Below are positions 23,567 through 32,139 of a stretch of DNA of 64,000 nt, in pieces. The notes below the pieces were generated by a model that was not told the DNA's origin, made no database searches, and saw nothing but the letters and a program-made list of their open reading frames with translations. Source of the stretch: Streptomyces sp. ITFR-21 (GTDB lineage Bacteria; Actinomycetota; Actinomycetes; Streptomycetales; Streptomycetaceae). The first letter of the stretch is position 1. Each line of letters opens with the position of its first letter. Made by a program: the position numbers and the translations under genes. Location of the stretch: positions 6,484,001-6,548,000 of the forward strand of contig NZ_CP134605.1 in the NCBI RefSeq assembly GCF_031844685.1, written 5' to 3'.

Positions 23567-24738
23567 TGGCCTGGATCGACGTACCGCAGGCACCAGGTGC
23601 GGCCCGCGCTCGGGCCCGCGCCCGCGACGCGGCCCGTCCGGGCTACGAGATCCGCAATGCCGCCTCGCCAGATGAGGCGGAGCTGCTGATCTACGACGAG
23701 ATCGACTCATGGTGGGGCGTGTCCGCCGGTGACGTGATCAGCGCGCTCGCCGGCATCACCGCCCCCAACCTGCGAGTGCGGGTCAACAGCCCTGGCGGCA
23801 GCGTCTTTGAGGGCCTGGCCATCGCCAACGCCCTCCGCGCGCACCCGTCGGACGTGACCGTCCAGGTCGACGGCCTGGCAGCGTCCATCGCCTCCGTGAT
23901 CGCCCTCGCAGGCAACCGGCTGGTGATGATGCCGAACTCCATGCTGATGATCCACGAGGCGTCCGGGCTGTGCATCGGCGACGCCACGGACATGCAGCAG
24001 ATGGCCGGAGTCCTCGGCAAGATCTCCGACAACATCGCCGGGGCCTACGCGGCGAAGGCAGGCGGCACCCCGGAGCAGTGGCGCGAGACGATGCGCGCCG
24101 AAACCTGGTACCTGCCCGAAGACGCGGTCGCCGCCGGCCTGGCCGACGAGGCGATCGACGCGCAGCCCGCGACCGATCCGGCCGAGCCGGACATGCACGC
24201 CCGGTGGGACCTCACCGTCTACGGCTACCAGGGCCCCAAGGCCCCGGAGAAGCCGAAGCCCGGCCCGCCTCCAGTGCAGGCCGCGGCCGTGGAGCCCGAG
24301 CCGGCCCCGCCAACGCTGACGATCAGCCTTGGGGACGCGCTCGACGAGAAGCTCGTGGCCGCGCTCCGTGCTGCCGTCCGCGACCACGGAGCGGAAGTGG
24401 CGGCTGCCGAAGCCGGCGGAACCGTGACCCCCATCGTCCCGGCCGAGCCCGTGGGGACGGGGCAGGGCGGGACCGCCGCCGGCCAGGAGCCTCCCCCCGC
24501 GCCTGAGCCGGCGGCACCCGCCACGGAACTGCACGGCGAGCACGGCCCCGAGATCGAACTCCCCGAGGCGGCCGAGCCCGAGACGGCACCCGATCCAGAA
24601 CCCGAGGTTGTCGCCAGCGCCGAGCCGACATGGGCGTCCGTCATGGCCCAACTGACCCAGCCGCGCCCCGATCCGTGGGCTGCCGCCATCAACCGTCTGC
24701 TCACCCAAGTCTCGTCGTCCAGCGCGACGGAATCCTGA
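23566..24738 (+). CDS. ClpP-like prohead protease with scaffold-like extension
   Basis: 390 residues, ATG start overlapping the portal stop. Residues 37-205 are a ClpP/S14-type serine protease: LRVRVNSPGGSVFEGLAIAN, VDGLAASIASVIALAG with Ser107, MLMIHEASG with His130. Residues 210-390 are Pro/Glu/Ala-rich and resemble a scaffold fused to the protease. The protease would cleave scaffold and the N-terminus of the major capsid protein during head maturation. Confidence 0.88.
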   Translation: MAWIDVPQAPGAARARARARDAARPGYEIRNAASPDEAELLIYDEIDSWWGVSAGDVISALAGITAPNLRVRVNSPGGSVFEGLAIANALRAHPSDVTVQVDGLAASIASVIALAGNRLVMMPNSMLMIHEASGLCIGDATDMQQMAGVLGKISDNIAGAYAAKAGGTPEQWRETMRAETWYLPEDAVAAGLADEAIDAQPATDPAEPDMHARWDLTVYGYQGPKAPEKPKPGPPPVQAAAVEPEPAPPTLTISLGDALDEKLVAALRAAVRDHGAEVAAAEAGGTVTPIVPAEPVGTGQGGTAAGQEPPPAPEPAAPATELHGEHGPEIELPEAAEPETAPDPEPEVVASAEPTWASVMAQLTQPRPDPWAAAINRLLTQVSSSSATES

Positions 24739-24748
24739 GGAGGAACCA

Positions 24749-26107
24749 GTGGCACCCACCCTGACCGTCCCGCGCAACGCCGACGAGCTCGCGGAGATGA
24801 TCGGCGACATGGGAAAGCTCGCGGAGATCACCGCGAGCCCCGAGAAGCTGACCGAGTTCATCGACGCCTACGGCCAGAAGCAGCGCTCCAACGACCCGGG
24901 CATCGAGCAGCAGATCCGGGACGAGACCCAGCGGCAGTTCGCTGACGTCCTCCGCAACGGGCAGATCGACGCGATCAACCGCCTCAACCTGACTTCCGGC
25001 GGCGGCGGCGCGAAGGCCCGCTCCAAGCACTACAACCCGAAGGCTCCGGGCGCGAAGCTCGACCAGCAGTACCAGAACTGGTCCGACTACTTCGGCACCA
25101 CCTGGGCGGGCAACACCTCCGCGGAGGCCCTGACCGGCCGGTCCGAGATCACCCGCATCCAGAACAGCTTCGGCTCGACGGTGCCGTCCGACGGCGGGTT
25201 CCTGATCCCCGAGGTGCTGCGCGCGGAGTTGCTGCGCGTGGCCCTGGAGCAGACCGTCGTCCGCGCCCGCGCCCGGGTCGTGCCGATGGAGTCGCTGACG
25301 GTCCCGTACCCGATGCTCGACTCCACCAGCAACGCCTCCTCGGTGTACGGCGGCGTCGTCGGCTACTGGACGGAGGAGGGCGGCGCCCTCACCGACTCCA
25401 GCCCGACGTTCGGCCGGATCGTCCTGTCCGCGAAGAAGCTGACCCTCTACTCGGAGATCCCGAACGAGCTGTTCACCGACAGCCTGATCAGCCTCCAGCA
25501 GTTCATGGAGGAGTCCTACCCCGAGGCGCTGGCGTGGTTCGAGGACACCGCGTTCACCGACGGCACCGGCGTCGGCATGCCGCTGGGCTACCTCAACGCC
25601 CCGGCCGCGGTGTCGGTGGCGAAGGAGTCGGGCCAGACCGCGGGCACCATCGTCTGGGAGAACATCGTCAAGGCGTACTCCCGCATGCTGCCCAGCTCCA
25701 TCGGCCGCGCGGTGTGGGTCGCCCACATCGACACGTTCCCCGAACTGGCCACCATGGCCCTGTCCGTGGGCACCGGCGGCAGCGCCGTGTGGATGGGCAC
25801 CCCGGCCGCGGACGGCGCCGGCGCCCCGCCGATGACGATCCTCGGCCGTCCGGTGGTTTTCACCGAGAAGGTCTCCAGCGTGGGCACCGCGGGCGACATC
25901 AACTTCGTCGACTTCGGCTACTACCTCATCGGCGACCGCCAGGCCATGCAGACCGCCACCAGCACGGAGTTCAAGTTCGGCGCCGACAAGACCTCGGTGC
26001 GCGTCATCGAGCGGGTCGACGGCACCCCGTGGATCAAGTCTGCGATCACCCCGCGCAAGGGCTCCAACACCCTCTCCCCGTTCGTGAAGGTCGCCACCCG
26101 CGCCTGA
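24749..26107 (+). CDS. Major capsid protein (HK97 fold)
   Basis: 452 residues, GTG with SD GGAGGAACC. The N-terminal 100 residues are helical and acidic, like a delta domain removed by the protease. The shell part begins near STVPSDGGFLIPEVLRAELL and contains the E-loop region with YWTEEGGALTDSSPTFGRIV, the spine helix FMEESYPEALAWFEDTAFTD and ITPRKGSNTLSPFVKV at the end. These are standard HK97-type features. A strong hairpin follows. Confidence 0.92.
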   Translation: MAPTLTVPRNADELAEMIGDMGKLAEITASPEKLTEFIDAYGQKQRSNDPGIEQQIRDETQRQFADVLRNGQIDAINRLNLTSGGGGAKARSKHYNPKAPGAKLDQQYQNWSDYFGTTWAGNTSAEALTGRSEITRIQNSFGSTVPSDGGFLIPEVLRAELLRVALEQTVVRARARVVPMESLTVPYPMLDSTSNASSVYGGVVGYWTEEGGALTDSSPTFGRIVLSAKKLTLYSEIPNELFTDSLISLQQFMEESYPEALAWFEDTAFTDGTGVGMPLGYLNAPAAVSVAKESGQTAGTIVWENIVKAYSRMLPSSIGRAVWVAHIDTFPELATMALSVGTGGSAVWMGTPAADGAGAPPMTILGRPVVFTEKVSSVGTAGDINFVDFGYYLIGDRQAMQTATSTEFKFGADKTSVRVIERVDGTPWIKSAITPRKGSNTLSPFVKVATRA

Positions 26108-26115
26108 CCCCGCCA

Positions 26116-26147
26116 GCCCGGCCAGGCATTAACACCCCTGGCCGGGC
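26116..26147 (+). terminator. Hairpin after the major capsid gene
   Basis: A perfect 11-bp stem (GCCCGGCCAGG with CCTGGCCGGGC) and a 10-nt A-containing loop. A partial terminator here would keep capsid mRNA high relative to downstream genes. Confidence 0.65.
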
Positions 26148-26190
26148 CATCCCGAACCGGCATTAACCCCCCGCAAGGAAGGCAAACACC

Positions 26191-26610
26191 ATGGCAGGAA
26201 TCGAAGGGCTCGGACGGGCCTTCAACATCGTCCCCATCGCGGCAGGCGCGGCCATCTCCATGCGCGACTGCGGCGGCATCACCTTCGTGTGCACCGGCGC
26301 CGACACCTTCACCCTCACCGTCTCCGACGCCTTCGGCGGCTCCTACGCGACGCCGGGCAACACCATCACCCACAAGATCACCAACTCGGCGACCAACGGC
26401 ACCGCCGCCTGGGTCACCACCTCCCAGTCCGCATCCAACGCCGTCACCATCGCGTCCGGCGCTGTCGCGTTCTTCGTGTCCGGTGACTCCCTGCCCGACG
26501 GCAAGTCCTACGTCAAGGTCACCGCCAGCGGCTCCGGCCTGGTCACCGCCGTCCTTCACGACCTCAACACCCAGCGCAAGGCCGACAACCTCGCCATCGT
26601 GGGGGCCTGA
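26191..26610 (+). CDS. Putative head decoration protein
   Basis: 139 residues, ATG with SD AAGGAAGG. Beta-rich and Thr/Ser/Ala-rich (ITFVCTGADTFTLTVSDAFG, SASNAVTIASGAVAFFVSGD). It lies directly after the major capsid gene, where decoration proteins are often found. The call rests on position and composition. Confidence 0.5.
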   Translation: MAGIEGLGRAFNIVPIAAGAAISMRDCGGITFVCTGADTFTLTVSDAFGGSYATPGNTITHKITNSATNGTAAWVTTSQSASNAVTIASGAVAFFVSGDSLPDGKSYVKVTASGSGLVTAVLHDLNTQRKADNLAIVGA

Positions 26611-26612
26611 CC

Positions 26613-27095
26613 ATGTCCGTCATCATCCAGGGCTCCCAGATCCGGCAGATCCTCCTCGGCACAAAGGTCGACCGGGCCACCGCAACCCTCCCGCAGACCG
26701 CGACCGGCACCCTGTTCACCGTCACTGGCGGCCGGGTGCTCCTCACATCCATCGTCGGCGAAGTCACCGTCGCTCTCGGCGCCACCGCCACCAGCGCGAA
26801 CCTCGTTCACACCCCGACAGTCGGCACCGTCGGCGACCTGTGCGCAGCGACCGTCGTCACCTCCGACGAGGTCGGCACCCTCTACGGCATTTCCGGCGAC
26901 GCCACGTCGCTGCTGTCCGCAGACGGGGCCGGCAGCAACGCTCCCACCTCCGCCAGGACGGGGCTGCCCGCGCATCCGGTCGTGCTGCCCGTCGGCAACC
27001 TCGGGCTGAAGACCACTGCCAGCGACACCGGCTCCGTGAAGTGGTCCCTGACCTACATCCCACTGGACGACGGAGCATCTGTGGCGGCGGCCTGA
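26613..27095 (+). CDS. Putative head protein
   Basis: 160 residues. Beta-rich with repeated Thr/Val (GTLFTVTGGRVLLTSIVGEV, TVALGATATSANLVHTPTVG). Similar in style to the previous gene and probably structural. No family is recognised. Confidence 0.5.
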   Translation: MSVIIQGSQIRQILLGTKVDRATATLPQTATGTLFTVTGGRVLLTSIVGEVTVALGATATSANLVHTPTVGTVGDLCAATVVTSDEVGTLYGISGDATSLLSADGAGSNAPTSARTGLPAHPVVLPVGNLGLKTTASDTGSVKWSLTYIPLDDGASVAAA

Positions 27096-27096
27096 C

Positions 27097-27510
27097 ATGG
27101 CCCTGTGGATCTGCGGGAACTGCACCGCCGCCTACTCGGTGGGCGCTCCCCGCTGCCCGCAGTGCGGCAGAACCCACCACCGCGAAGACCATGCCGAGGA
27201 GGCACAGACCATGCCGAAGATCACCGTCGCCGGCGGCCCCAGCATCGCCGGAGTCACCGGCGCCTGGGGCGAAGACGACACCGACGAAGCGCCCGAGCAG
27301 GACGCCGAAGGGGGCGACGAGTCATCGCCTGGGAGCAGCTCAACGACATCCTCCGAGAAGCCGCCGACTACGCCCGAGACGAGCGAGACCGACCGCCCGA
27401 AGCCTGCCCGAACGACGGCGAACCGCTCCAAGAAGGCCCCGACGGGCAACTCTTCTGCCCCTGGGACGGATGGCGCCCAGGCGGCACCTACCTCTGACGA
27501 CGAGAGCTGA
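27097..27510 (+). CDS. Zinc-ribbon protein with Ser/Thr-rich tail
   Basis: 137 residues from ATG 27097. CGNCTAAYSVGAPRCPQCGR forms a zinc ribbon, followed by MPKITVAGGPSIAGVTGAWG, then an acidic and Ser/Thr/Pro tail. This layout recurs in Streptomyces phage head regions. The second half overlaps a different and more protein-like -1 frame (27321-27497). Confidence 0.6.
   Translation: MALWICGNCTAAYSVGAPRCPQCGRTHHREDHAEEAQTMPKITVAGGPSIAGVTGAWGEDDTDEAPEQDAEGGDESSPGSSSTTSSEKPPTTPETSETDRPKPARTTANRSKKAPTGNSSAPGTDGAQAAPTSDDES
27321..27497 (+). CDS. Overlapping -1 frame with CP..GEPL..LFCPWDGW motif
   Basis: The frame reads VIAWEQLNDILREAADYARD, then ACPNDGEPLQEGPDGQLFCP and WDGWRPGGTYL before a stop at 27497. 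The CPxxGEPL...LFCPWDGW pattern is a real actinophage zinc-ribbon signature. No usual start codon precedes it closely; the only in-frame start is GTG 27105, through unlikely sequence. It is reached from the gene at 27097 by a -1 shift, for instance on the five-G run at 27310-27314. The start given marks where sense coding begins. Confidence 0.45.
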   Translation, partial: VIAWEQLNDILREAADYARDERDRPPEACPNDGEPLQEGPDGQLFCPWDGWRPGGTYL

Positions 27511-27521
27511 GCAGATACACC

Positions 27522-28580
27522 ATGGGCACCGGCTGGTTCGCGACCAGGGAGGACGTAAGGTCCGCCCTGGGTTCGGCGTCTTCGGCGAGGGACGACGCGC
27601 AGATTGACCGCGCGATCGAATCCGCTTCCCGGGACGCGGAGTCGCTGTGCCAGCGGGACTTCCAGCCGGTCCTCGACACCCGCTACTTCGACTGGCCGTC
27701 GGAGCAGACCCCGAGGTCGTGGCGGCTGTGGCTGGACCGCAACGAACTGATCAGCGCGATCCTCATCCAGTCCGCAGGGGTGGAAATCCCGGACACGGAC
27801 TACTACCTCGAACCCACCAACTCCGGGCCCCCGTACAACCGTGTCGAGACCCGCCTCGACCGGCCGTCCGCCTGGGACTCCGGGGACACCCACCAGCACG
27901 CGGCGAGCATCCTCGGGTGGTACGGGCACTCCGACGTCCAGACGCCGGCCGGGACTCTGGCAGTCGGGGTCGACGCCACGGCCACCGAGGTGACGGTCGC
28001 CGACCCCACCGCGGTCGGCGTCGGCGACCTCCTGTCCGCAGGTGCCGAGCGGATGACGGTCACCGGCCGGGCGCTGGCCTCCACCGGACAGACACTCCAG
28101 GCCCCGTTGGGCGCACAGAAGAACGACGTCCTCGTACAGGTGGCCGATGTCACCGCGTTCCATCCCGGGGAGGTTCTGACCCTCGGCGCCGAACGGATGC
28201 GAGTCCGCGACATCACCGACGCCCTGCTGGTCGAGCGCGCCTACGACGGAACACAGCTCGACAGCCACACCAGCGAAACCATCTGGGCGCCCCGCCGACT
28301 CACCGTCACCCGCGGCGCGGCCGGCACGACGGCGACCAGCCACTCCGACGCCGCAGCCCTGTCCCGCTGGGTCGCGCCCGGCCTGCTCCGCACGCTGACC
28401 ATCGCCGATGCCATATGCACACTCCTGTCGGAGCAGGCCGGGTACGCCCGCACCGTCCGGGCGCAAGCCGGCACAAGCGGTACCCGCTCTGTGGCTGCGG
28501 TCACCGTTGAGCGGGACTCGCTCCGGCAGCAGGTCGCCGACTCGGACCTGTGCCGCAAAATCCGGATCAGGGCGGTGTGA
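27522..28580 (+). CDS. Head-tail connector (adaptor) protein
   Basis: 352 residues, ATG start. The N-terminus FATREDVRSALGSASSARDD and AQIDRAIESASRDAESLCQR is the helical start of gp6/gp15-like adaptors that dock under the portal. A long beta-rich insertion (TLAVGVDATATEVTVADPTA, LTLGAERMRVRDITDALLVE) is followed by a helical end. Its position after the head genes supports the role. Confidence 0.7.
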   Translation: MGTGWFATREDVRSALGSASSARDDAQIDRAIESASRDAESLCQRDFQPVLDTRYFDWPSEQTPRSWRLWLDRNELISAILIQSAGVEIPDTDYYLEPTNSGPPYNRVETRLDRPSAWDSGDTHQHAASILGWYGHSDVQTPAGTLAVGVDATATEVTVADPTAVGVGDLLSAGAERMTVTGRALASTGQTLQAPLGAQKNDVLVQVADVTAFHPGEVLTLGAERMRVRDITDALLVERAYDGTQLDSHTSETIWAPRRLTVTRGAAGTTATSHSDAAALSRWVAPGLLRTLTIADAICTLLSEQAGYARTVRAQAGTSGTRSVAAVTVERDSLRQQVADSDLCRKIRIRAV

Positions 28581-28582
28581 CC

Positions 28583-28981
28583 ATGCCCGGTATCGATTTC
28601 GACGCGCGAATGATCCGCCGCGGCCCCGCGTTCAACGGCAAGACCGCCGCCGCACTGGGTACCTACTCCGACCAGGTCGGCTACAGGGTCGCCACCTTCG
28701 CTGAGGACCAGATCCTGCAGCGCCTGCCGCAGGTCCTCCAGCACCCGACGGGCTACTACCAGTCGAAGATCACCGTCGAACGCACTGGCACCGGCTACCG
28801 GGTCACCGACCAGGGCGTCGTCTACGGGCCCTGGCTGGAAGGCACCGGCAGCCGCAACGCCCCCGTCACCCGGTTCGCCGGGTACTCGACGTTCCGCCGC
28901 ACGAAGGCGCTCGTCGACCGCAAGGCCCCGGGAATCGCCGCCGAGCTACTGGCCCGCTACAAGGCGATGGGGCTGATCTGA
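28583..28981 (+). CDS. HK97 gp10-like tail completion / joining protein
   Basis: 132 residues from ATG 28583. Helix FAEDQILQRLPQVLQHPTGY then strands SKITVERTGTGYRVTDQGVV and YGPWLEGTGSRN are the usual order of gp10-like proteins. The last helix is APGIAAELLARYKAMG. It lies between the adaptor and the tail terminator, as expected. Confidence 0.65.
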   Translation: MPGIDFDARMIRRGPAFNGKTAAALGTYSDQVGYRVATFAEDQILQRLPQVLQHPTGYYQSKITVERTGTGYRVTDQGVVYGPWLEGTGSRNAPVTRFAGYSTFRRTKALVDRKAPGIAAELLARYKAMGLI

Positions 28982-29442
28982 TGGCCCTCAACGTCCGCAC
29001 CCTCAGTGACGCACTCCAATCCCACGCCCTCGCGTCCGGGTGGTTCGACGCCGTCAACGGGCAGGAACCCAAGTCGCCGCCATCACAAGGTCTGTCGTGC
29101 GCAGTGTGGCCGCAGCGGCTCCGGCCGGCCACCGGCGGCTCCGGTCTGGCCAGCACCTCAGTCCGGCTCGCCTTCACGGTGCGCCTCTACATGGGCATCA
29201 CCCATGAACCCGGCGACGAGATCGACCCCTACATGCTCGACGCCTGCGACGACCTCATGGGCGCCTACAGCGGCGACTTCACCCTCGACGGCGCCGTCAT
29301 GGAGATCGACCTGCTCGGCACCTACGGCGATCCGCTCGGGCTTGAGGCCGGTTACCAGCGGATCGAGTCCGGCACCGAGTACCGCGTCATCGACATCACG
29401 GTGCCGCTCATCGTCAGCGATCTGTGGGACCAGGAGGCATAA
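28981..29442 (+). CDS. Tail terminator-like protein
   Basis: 153 residues, ATG start overlapping the previous stop by one base. LSDALQSHALASGWFDAVNG, SVRLAFTVRLYMGITHEPGD, MLDACDDLMGAYSGDFTL and a final strand block YRVIDITVPLIVSDLW match the lambda U/gp17-type fold pattern. It would cap the tail tube and join it to the connector. Confidence 0.65.
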   Translation: MALNVRTLSDALQSHALASGWFDAVNGQEPKSPPSQGLSCAVWPQRLRPATGGSGLASTSVRLAFTVRLYMGITHEPGDEIDPYMLDACDDLMGAYSGDFTLDGAVMEIDLLGTYGDPLGLEAGYQRIESGTEYRVIDITVPLIVSDLWDQEA

Positions 29443-30195
29443 GTGGCCAAGCAAGGCGGTCTCGGCGACGCGCTGTACTACGCCGGGTACGACATGTCCG
29501 GTGACGTGCAGTCCCTCGGCAACGTCGGCGGCGGCCCGGCACTGCTGGACTTCACCGACATTACCCAGAGCGCCATGGCCCGTCAGGGTGGCCTCCGGGA
29601 CGGCCGCATCGAGTGGACGAGTTTCTTCAACCCGGGCCTCGCAGCGAACGCAGCCCACACGCTGCTGTCGGCCCTCCCTCGCGGGGACGTGCTCCTCACC
29701 TACTGCCGCGGCACCACGACCGGATCGCCCGCTGCATGCCTCAACGGCAAGCAGGTCAACTATGACGGCACCCGGGGCAACGACGGAAACTTCACCTTCG
29801 CCGTCTCCGGGCAGGCCAGTTCCTACGGCCTGGAGTGGGGTCACCTGCTCACCGCCGGGCTCCGTACCGACACTACGGCCACGAATGGCACGTCCTATGA
29901 CACCGGGGCGTCGGCTGCGTTCGGCGCGCAGGCGTACCTGCACGTATCGGCGTTCACCGGCACCGACGTGACCGTGAAGATCCAGGACTCGGCGGACAAC
30001 TCCAGCTTCGCTGATGTCACCGGCCTCGCGTTCACCGCGGTAACCGCCGCGCCCGGTACGCAGCGCATCGCCATCGCCAACACGGCGACCGTGCGCCGCT
30101 ACGTCCGTGCCTCCACAGTCACGACCGGCGGTTTCACCTCGGTGTCCTTCGCCGTCGTAATCAACAAGAACGAATGCGCGGGGGTGTCCTTCTGA
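29443..30195 (+). CDS. Major tail (tube) protein candidate
   Basis: 250 residues, GTG start. It has the plan of actinophage tube proteins: LLDFTDITQSAMARQGGLRD, GRIEWTSFFNPGLAANAAHT, then Ig-like beta sequence (DVTVKIQDSADNSSFADVTG, VRRYVRASTVTTGGFTSVSF). The second half may be a surface Ig-like domain. It is followed by two more candidate tail genes. Confidence 0.65.
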   Translation: MAKQGGLGDALYYAGYDMSGDVQSLGNVGGGPALLDFTDITQSAMARQGGLRDGRIEWTSFFNPGLAANAAHTLLSALPRGDVLLTYCRGTTTGSPAACLNGKQVNYDGTRGNDGNFTFAVSGQASSYGLEWGHLLTAGLRTDTTATNGTSYDTGASAAFGAQAYLHVSAFTGTDVTVKIQDSADNSSFADVTGLAFTAVTAAPGTQRIAIANTATVRRYVRASTVTTGGFTSVSFAVVINKNECAGVSF

Positions 30196-30629
30196 TGGCC
30201 AGCATCGAACCGCTCATGGGACCGGAATCCTACAAGAGCTACGTCATCTCGCAGCCCCTTGCCACGCACTGGCGGCGCGCCACCTGCGAGGAGGTCGGCT
30301 GCGACAAGTTCGCGAACGGCTGGCGGGTCCGCGTCGAAGGTCTGCCGGCCGAGCAGTTGAACGCCGTGCGGAACTCCGGCCGCAGCTACCAGGAGCTGCG
30401 CGTCGCCGACGGCGAGACCTACCTGGACTTCGCAGCTGGCCAGCCCTGCTTCAGCACCACTCAGCACCGGGCCCCGCTCGGCAAGGCCCCGCTGTACCTG
30501 GTCCGCGACGGCGACACCCGCGGCAATCCCCGCGGGACCCGCGCTCGCCTGCATCAGCGCCCGGATTTCTGGGTCGAAGACTTCGCCGAACACCAGCAGA
30601 CCCTCGCTGACGCACAGCGGCAGGGCTGA
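30195..30629 (+). CDS. Hypothetical tail-region protein
   Basis: 144 residues, ATG start overlapping the previous stop. HWRRATCEEVGCDKFANGWR and LRVADGETYLDFAAGQPC, with HRAPLGKAPLYLVRDGD later. Conserved in style in Streptomyces phages between tube and chaperone genes. The Cys pair EEVGC/ATC and a His may bind metal. Confidence 0.55.
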   Translation: MASIEPLMGPESYKSYVISQPLATHWRRATCEEVGCDKFANGWRVRVEGLPAEQLNAVRNSGRSYQELRVADGETYLDFAAGQPCFSTTQHRAPLGKAPLYLVRDGDTRGNPRGTRARLHQRPDFWVEDFAEHQQTLADAQRQG

Positions 30630-30701
30630 CGAAAGTATCCGAACCCCGGGAATTGGAGAGGAGGACAGGGGAGTGGCTAAGAGAAACAATACAATTGGAC
30701 C

Positions 30702-31322
30702 ATGCTTGCCGAGTCTAGGGCCTGCACAAGGTGCGGCCTTGAGAAGCCCCTGTCCGAATTCTCGAAACATCCCCGAGGGAAGTACGGGCGAAAGCCGTCC
30801 TGCAAGGCATGCGATGCCGCGCGTCATGCCGCTGGATACGTGCCGAAGCCGCGCGGGCCAAGACGCGCCCCGCTCGGAGAGGATGCCGTCAAGGCGTGTG
30901 CGAAATGTGGCGAATCGAAGCGTGTCGCCGATTTCAGTCTCTCGCGCAGGGCGACGGACACCAGCAACGCCGTCTACAAGAGCGTGTGTAAGGCGTGCGC
31001 CTCTGCGGCGGCGCGACGCTGGTTCGCCGACAACCCCGAGCGGACTGCCGCCAACAAGCGTCGATACAACTTGGAGCAGTACGGCATCACTGTCGAGGAT
31101 TACGAACGGCTGCTCCAGGAGCAGGGTGGCGTTTGCGCCATCTGCAAAAAGCCGGAGACAAGTGCCCGTCAGGGGAAGGTCATACAGCTTCCCGTGGACC
31201 ATTGCCACGCAACTGGGCGTGTCCGTGGGCTGCTGTGTCACCGCTGCAATCGAGCAATCGGGCTACTCGGAGATGACATCGATCTGCTGAAGGCAGCGAT
31301 CGGTTACCTAGAAAGGGAGTGA
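30702..31322 (+). CDS. HNH / recombination endonuclease VII-type homing endonuclease
   Basis: 206 residues from ATG 30702. The last 100 residues match EndoVII/HNH: YNLEQYGITVEDYERLLQEQ, GGVCAICKKPE, LPVDHCHATGRVRGLLCHRC and NRAIGLLGDDIDLLKAAIGY. The N-terminal half has two CxxC-type zinc elements (CTRCGLEKPLSEFSKHP, CAKCGESKRVADF) that probably aid target recognition. Base composition is less GC-rich than in neighbours, which suggests recent transfer. It interrupts the tail operon. Confidence 0.85.
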   Translation: MLAESRACTRCGLEKPLSEFSKHPRGKYGRKPSCKACDAARHAAGYVPKPRGPRRAPLGEDAVKACAKCGESKRVADFSLSRRATDTSNAVYKSVCKACASAAARRWFADNPERTAANKRRYNLEQYGITVEDYERLLQEQGGVCAICKKPETSARQGKVIQLPVDHCHATGRVRGLLCHRCNRAIGLLGDDIDLLKAAIGYLERE

Positions 31323-31729
31323 GTCTCTTGGCGAAAAGCTCAGGGTTGGGCTGGACGACCTTCAGTATCGACAATGCGGCGGGCACGCCCGTCGACATCC
31401 GCAATGACACCACCGACCTGCAATTCGCCACGCCGAGGGCCGTGTGGGACGTCACCGGCATCGACAAGTCCGCGAACGAGCGGCTGCTGCTGCTTGCGGA
31501 CGCGACGGTCACCGCCAACACGGTTTTCAACCCGACCGGCGCGCACACGGTCTTCTCCACGATCCCGTCCACGAGCGTGCTGCGGACCGTGTCGATCGGT
31601 GTCGGCGGCAAATCTCTGGCGATGGAGATGCTGGGCACCGACTACCCGCTCCAGCGATCCAACTCGGGCGAACTCACCGCATCCGTCCCGTTCAGCCTTG
31701 CTGACGGCACCGTTCCCACCTGGAGCTGA
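31319..31729 (+). CDS. Tail tube-like protein
   Basis: 136 residues from GTG 31319; TTG 31328 is an alternative that would give LAKSSGLGWTTFSIDNAAG. Beta-rich: DITNDT-like strand (DIRNDTTDLQFATPRAVWDV), LLLLADATVTANTVFNPTGA, VGGKSLAMEMLGTDYPLQRS. This compact tube-like protein directly precedes the chaperones, the usual position of the main tube gene, so the role may belong here and not to the 29443 gene. Confidence 0.6.
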   Translation: MSLLAKSSGLGWTTFSIDNAAGTPVDIRNDTTDLQFATPRAVWDVTGIDKSANERLLLLADATVTANTVFNPTGAHTVFSTIPSTSVLRTVSIGVGGKSLAMEMLGTDYPLQRSNSGELTASVPFSLADGTVPTWS

Positions 31730-31731
31730 GC

Positions 31732-32139
31732 ATGGGTGCCCGACGCAGCCCGACTCTGTACAAGCTGACGTTCGACGAGACCACGGACGAGCCGGGCCTG
31801 GAGATCACCCTGCGGTCGATGTCGATCAAGCGCCTCAAGGAGATGCGCGCCCATGACGTTTCCCAGGACACCGAGGGCGAGGCCGTCGAATTTCTGGCCG
31901 GCCTCATCGCGCAGCAGATCGTGTCCTGGAACCGCGAAGACGAGAACGGGCAGCCGATGCCTCCGACGCTGGAGTCACTGGAGGAAGAAGAACCGAAGCT
32001 GATCTACGCCATTTCTGCGAAGTGGCAGGAGGCCATGGCGGGTGTTTCGGCCCCTTTGGGCGAAGGCTCGAACTCTGGAGAAATCTCGGAGGTGGAATCG
32101 ATTCTGACGGAAATCCCGTCCGAAAGCCTCGCGAGCTGA
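31732..32139 (+). CDS. Tail assembly chaperone, zero-frame product (gpG-like)
   Basis: 135 residues, ATG start 2 bp after the previous stop. Helical and acidic: LEITLRSMSIKRLKEMRAHD, EAVEFLAGLIAQQIVSWNRE, LIYAISAKWQEAMAG. It overlaps the -1 frame product below and lies immediately before the tape measure gene, the standard place of lambda G/GT-type chaperones. It would coat the tape measure protein during tail assembly. Confidence 0.8.
   Translation: MGARRSPTLYKLTFDETTDEPGLEITLRSMSIKRLKEMRAHDVSQDTEGEAVEFLAGLIAQQIVSWNREDENGQPMPPTLESLEEEEPKLIYAISAKWQEAMAGVSAPLGEGSNSGEISEVESILTEIPSESLAS

Noticed and set aside
27305..27320. Canonical slippery heptamer for the -1 frame at 27321
   Set aside because: Codons GAA GGG GGC do not form X XXY YYZ; only a G run is present, so the shift is left as a hypothesis.
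30660..31340. Group I intron around the HNH gene
   Set aside because: Only about 30 nt of non-coding sequence lies upstream of the ORF and almost none after it, too little for an intron core.
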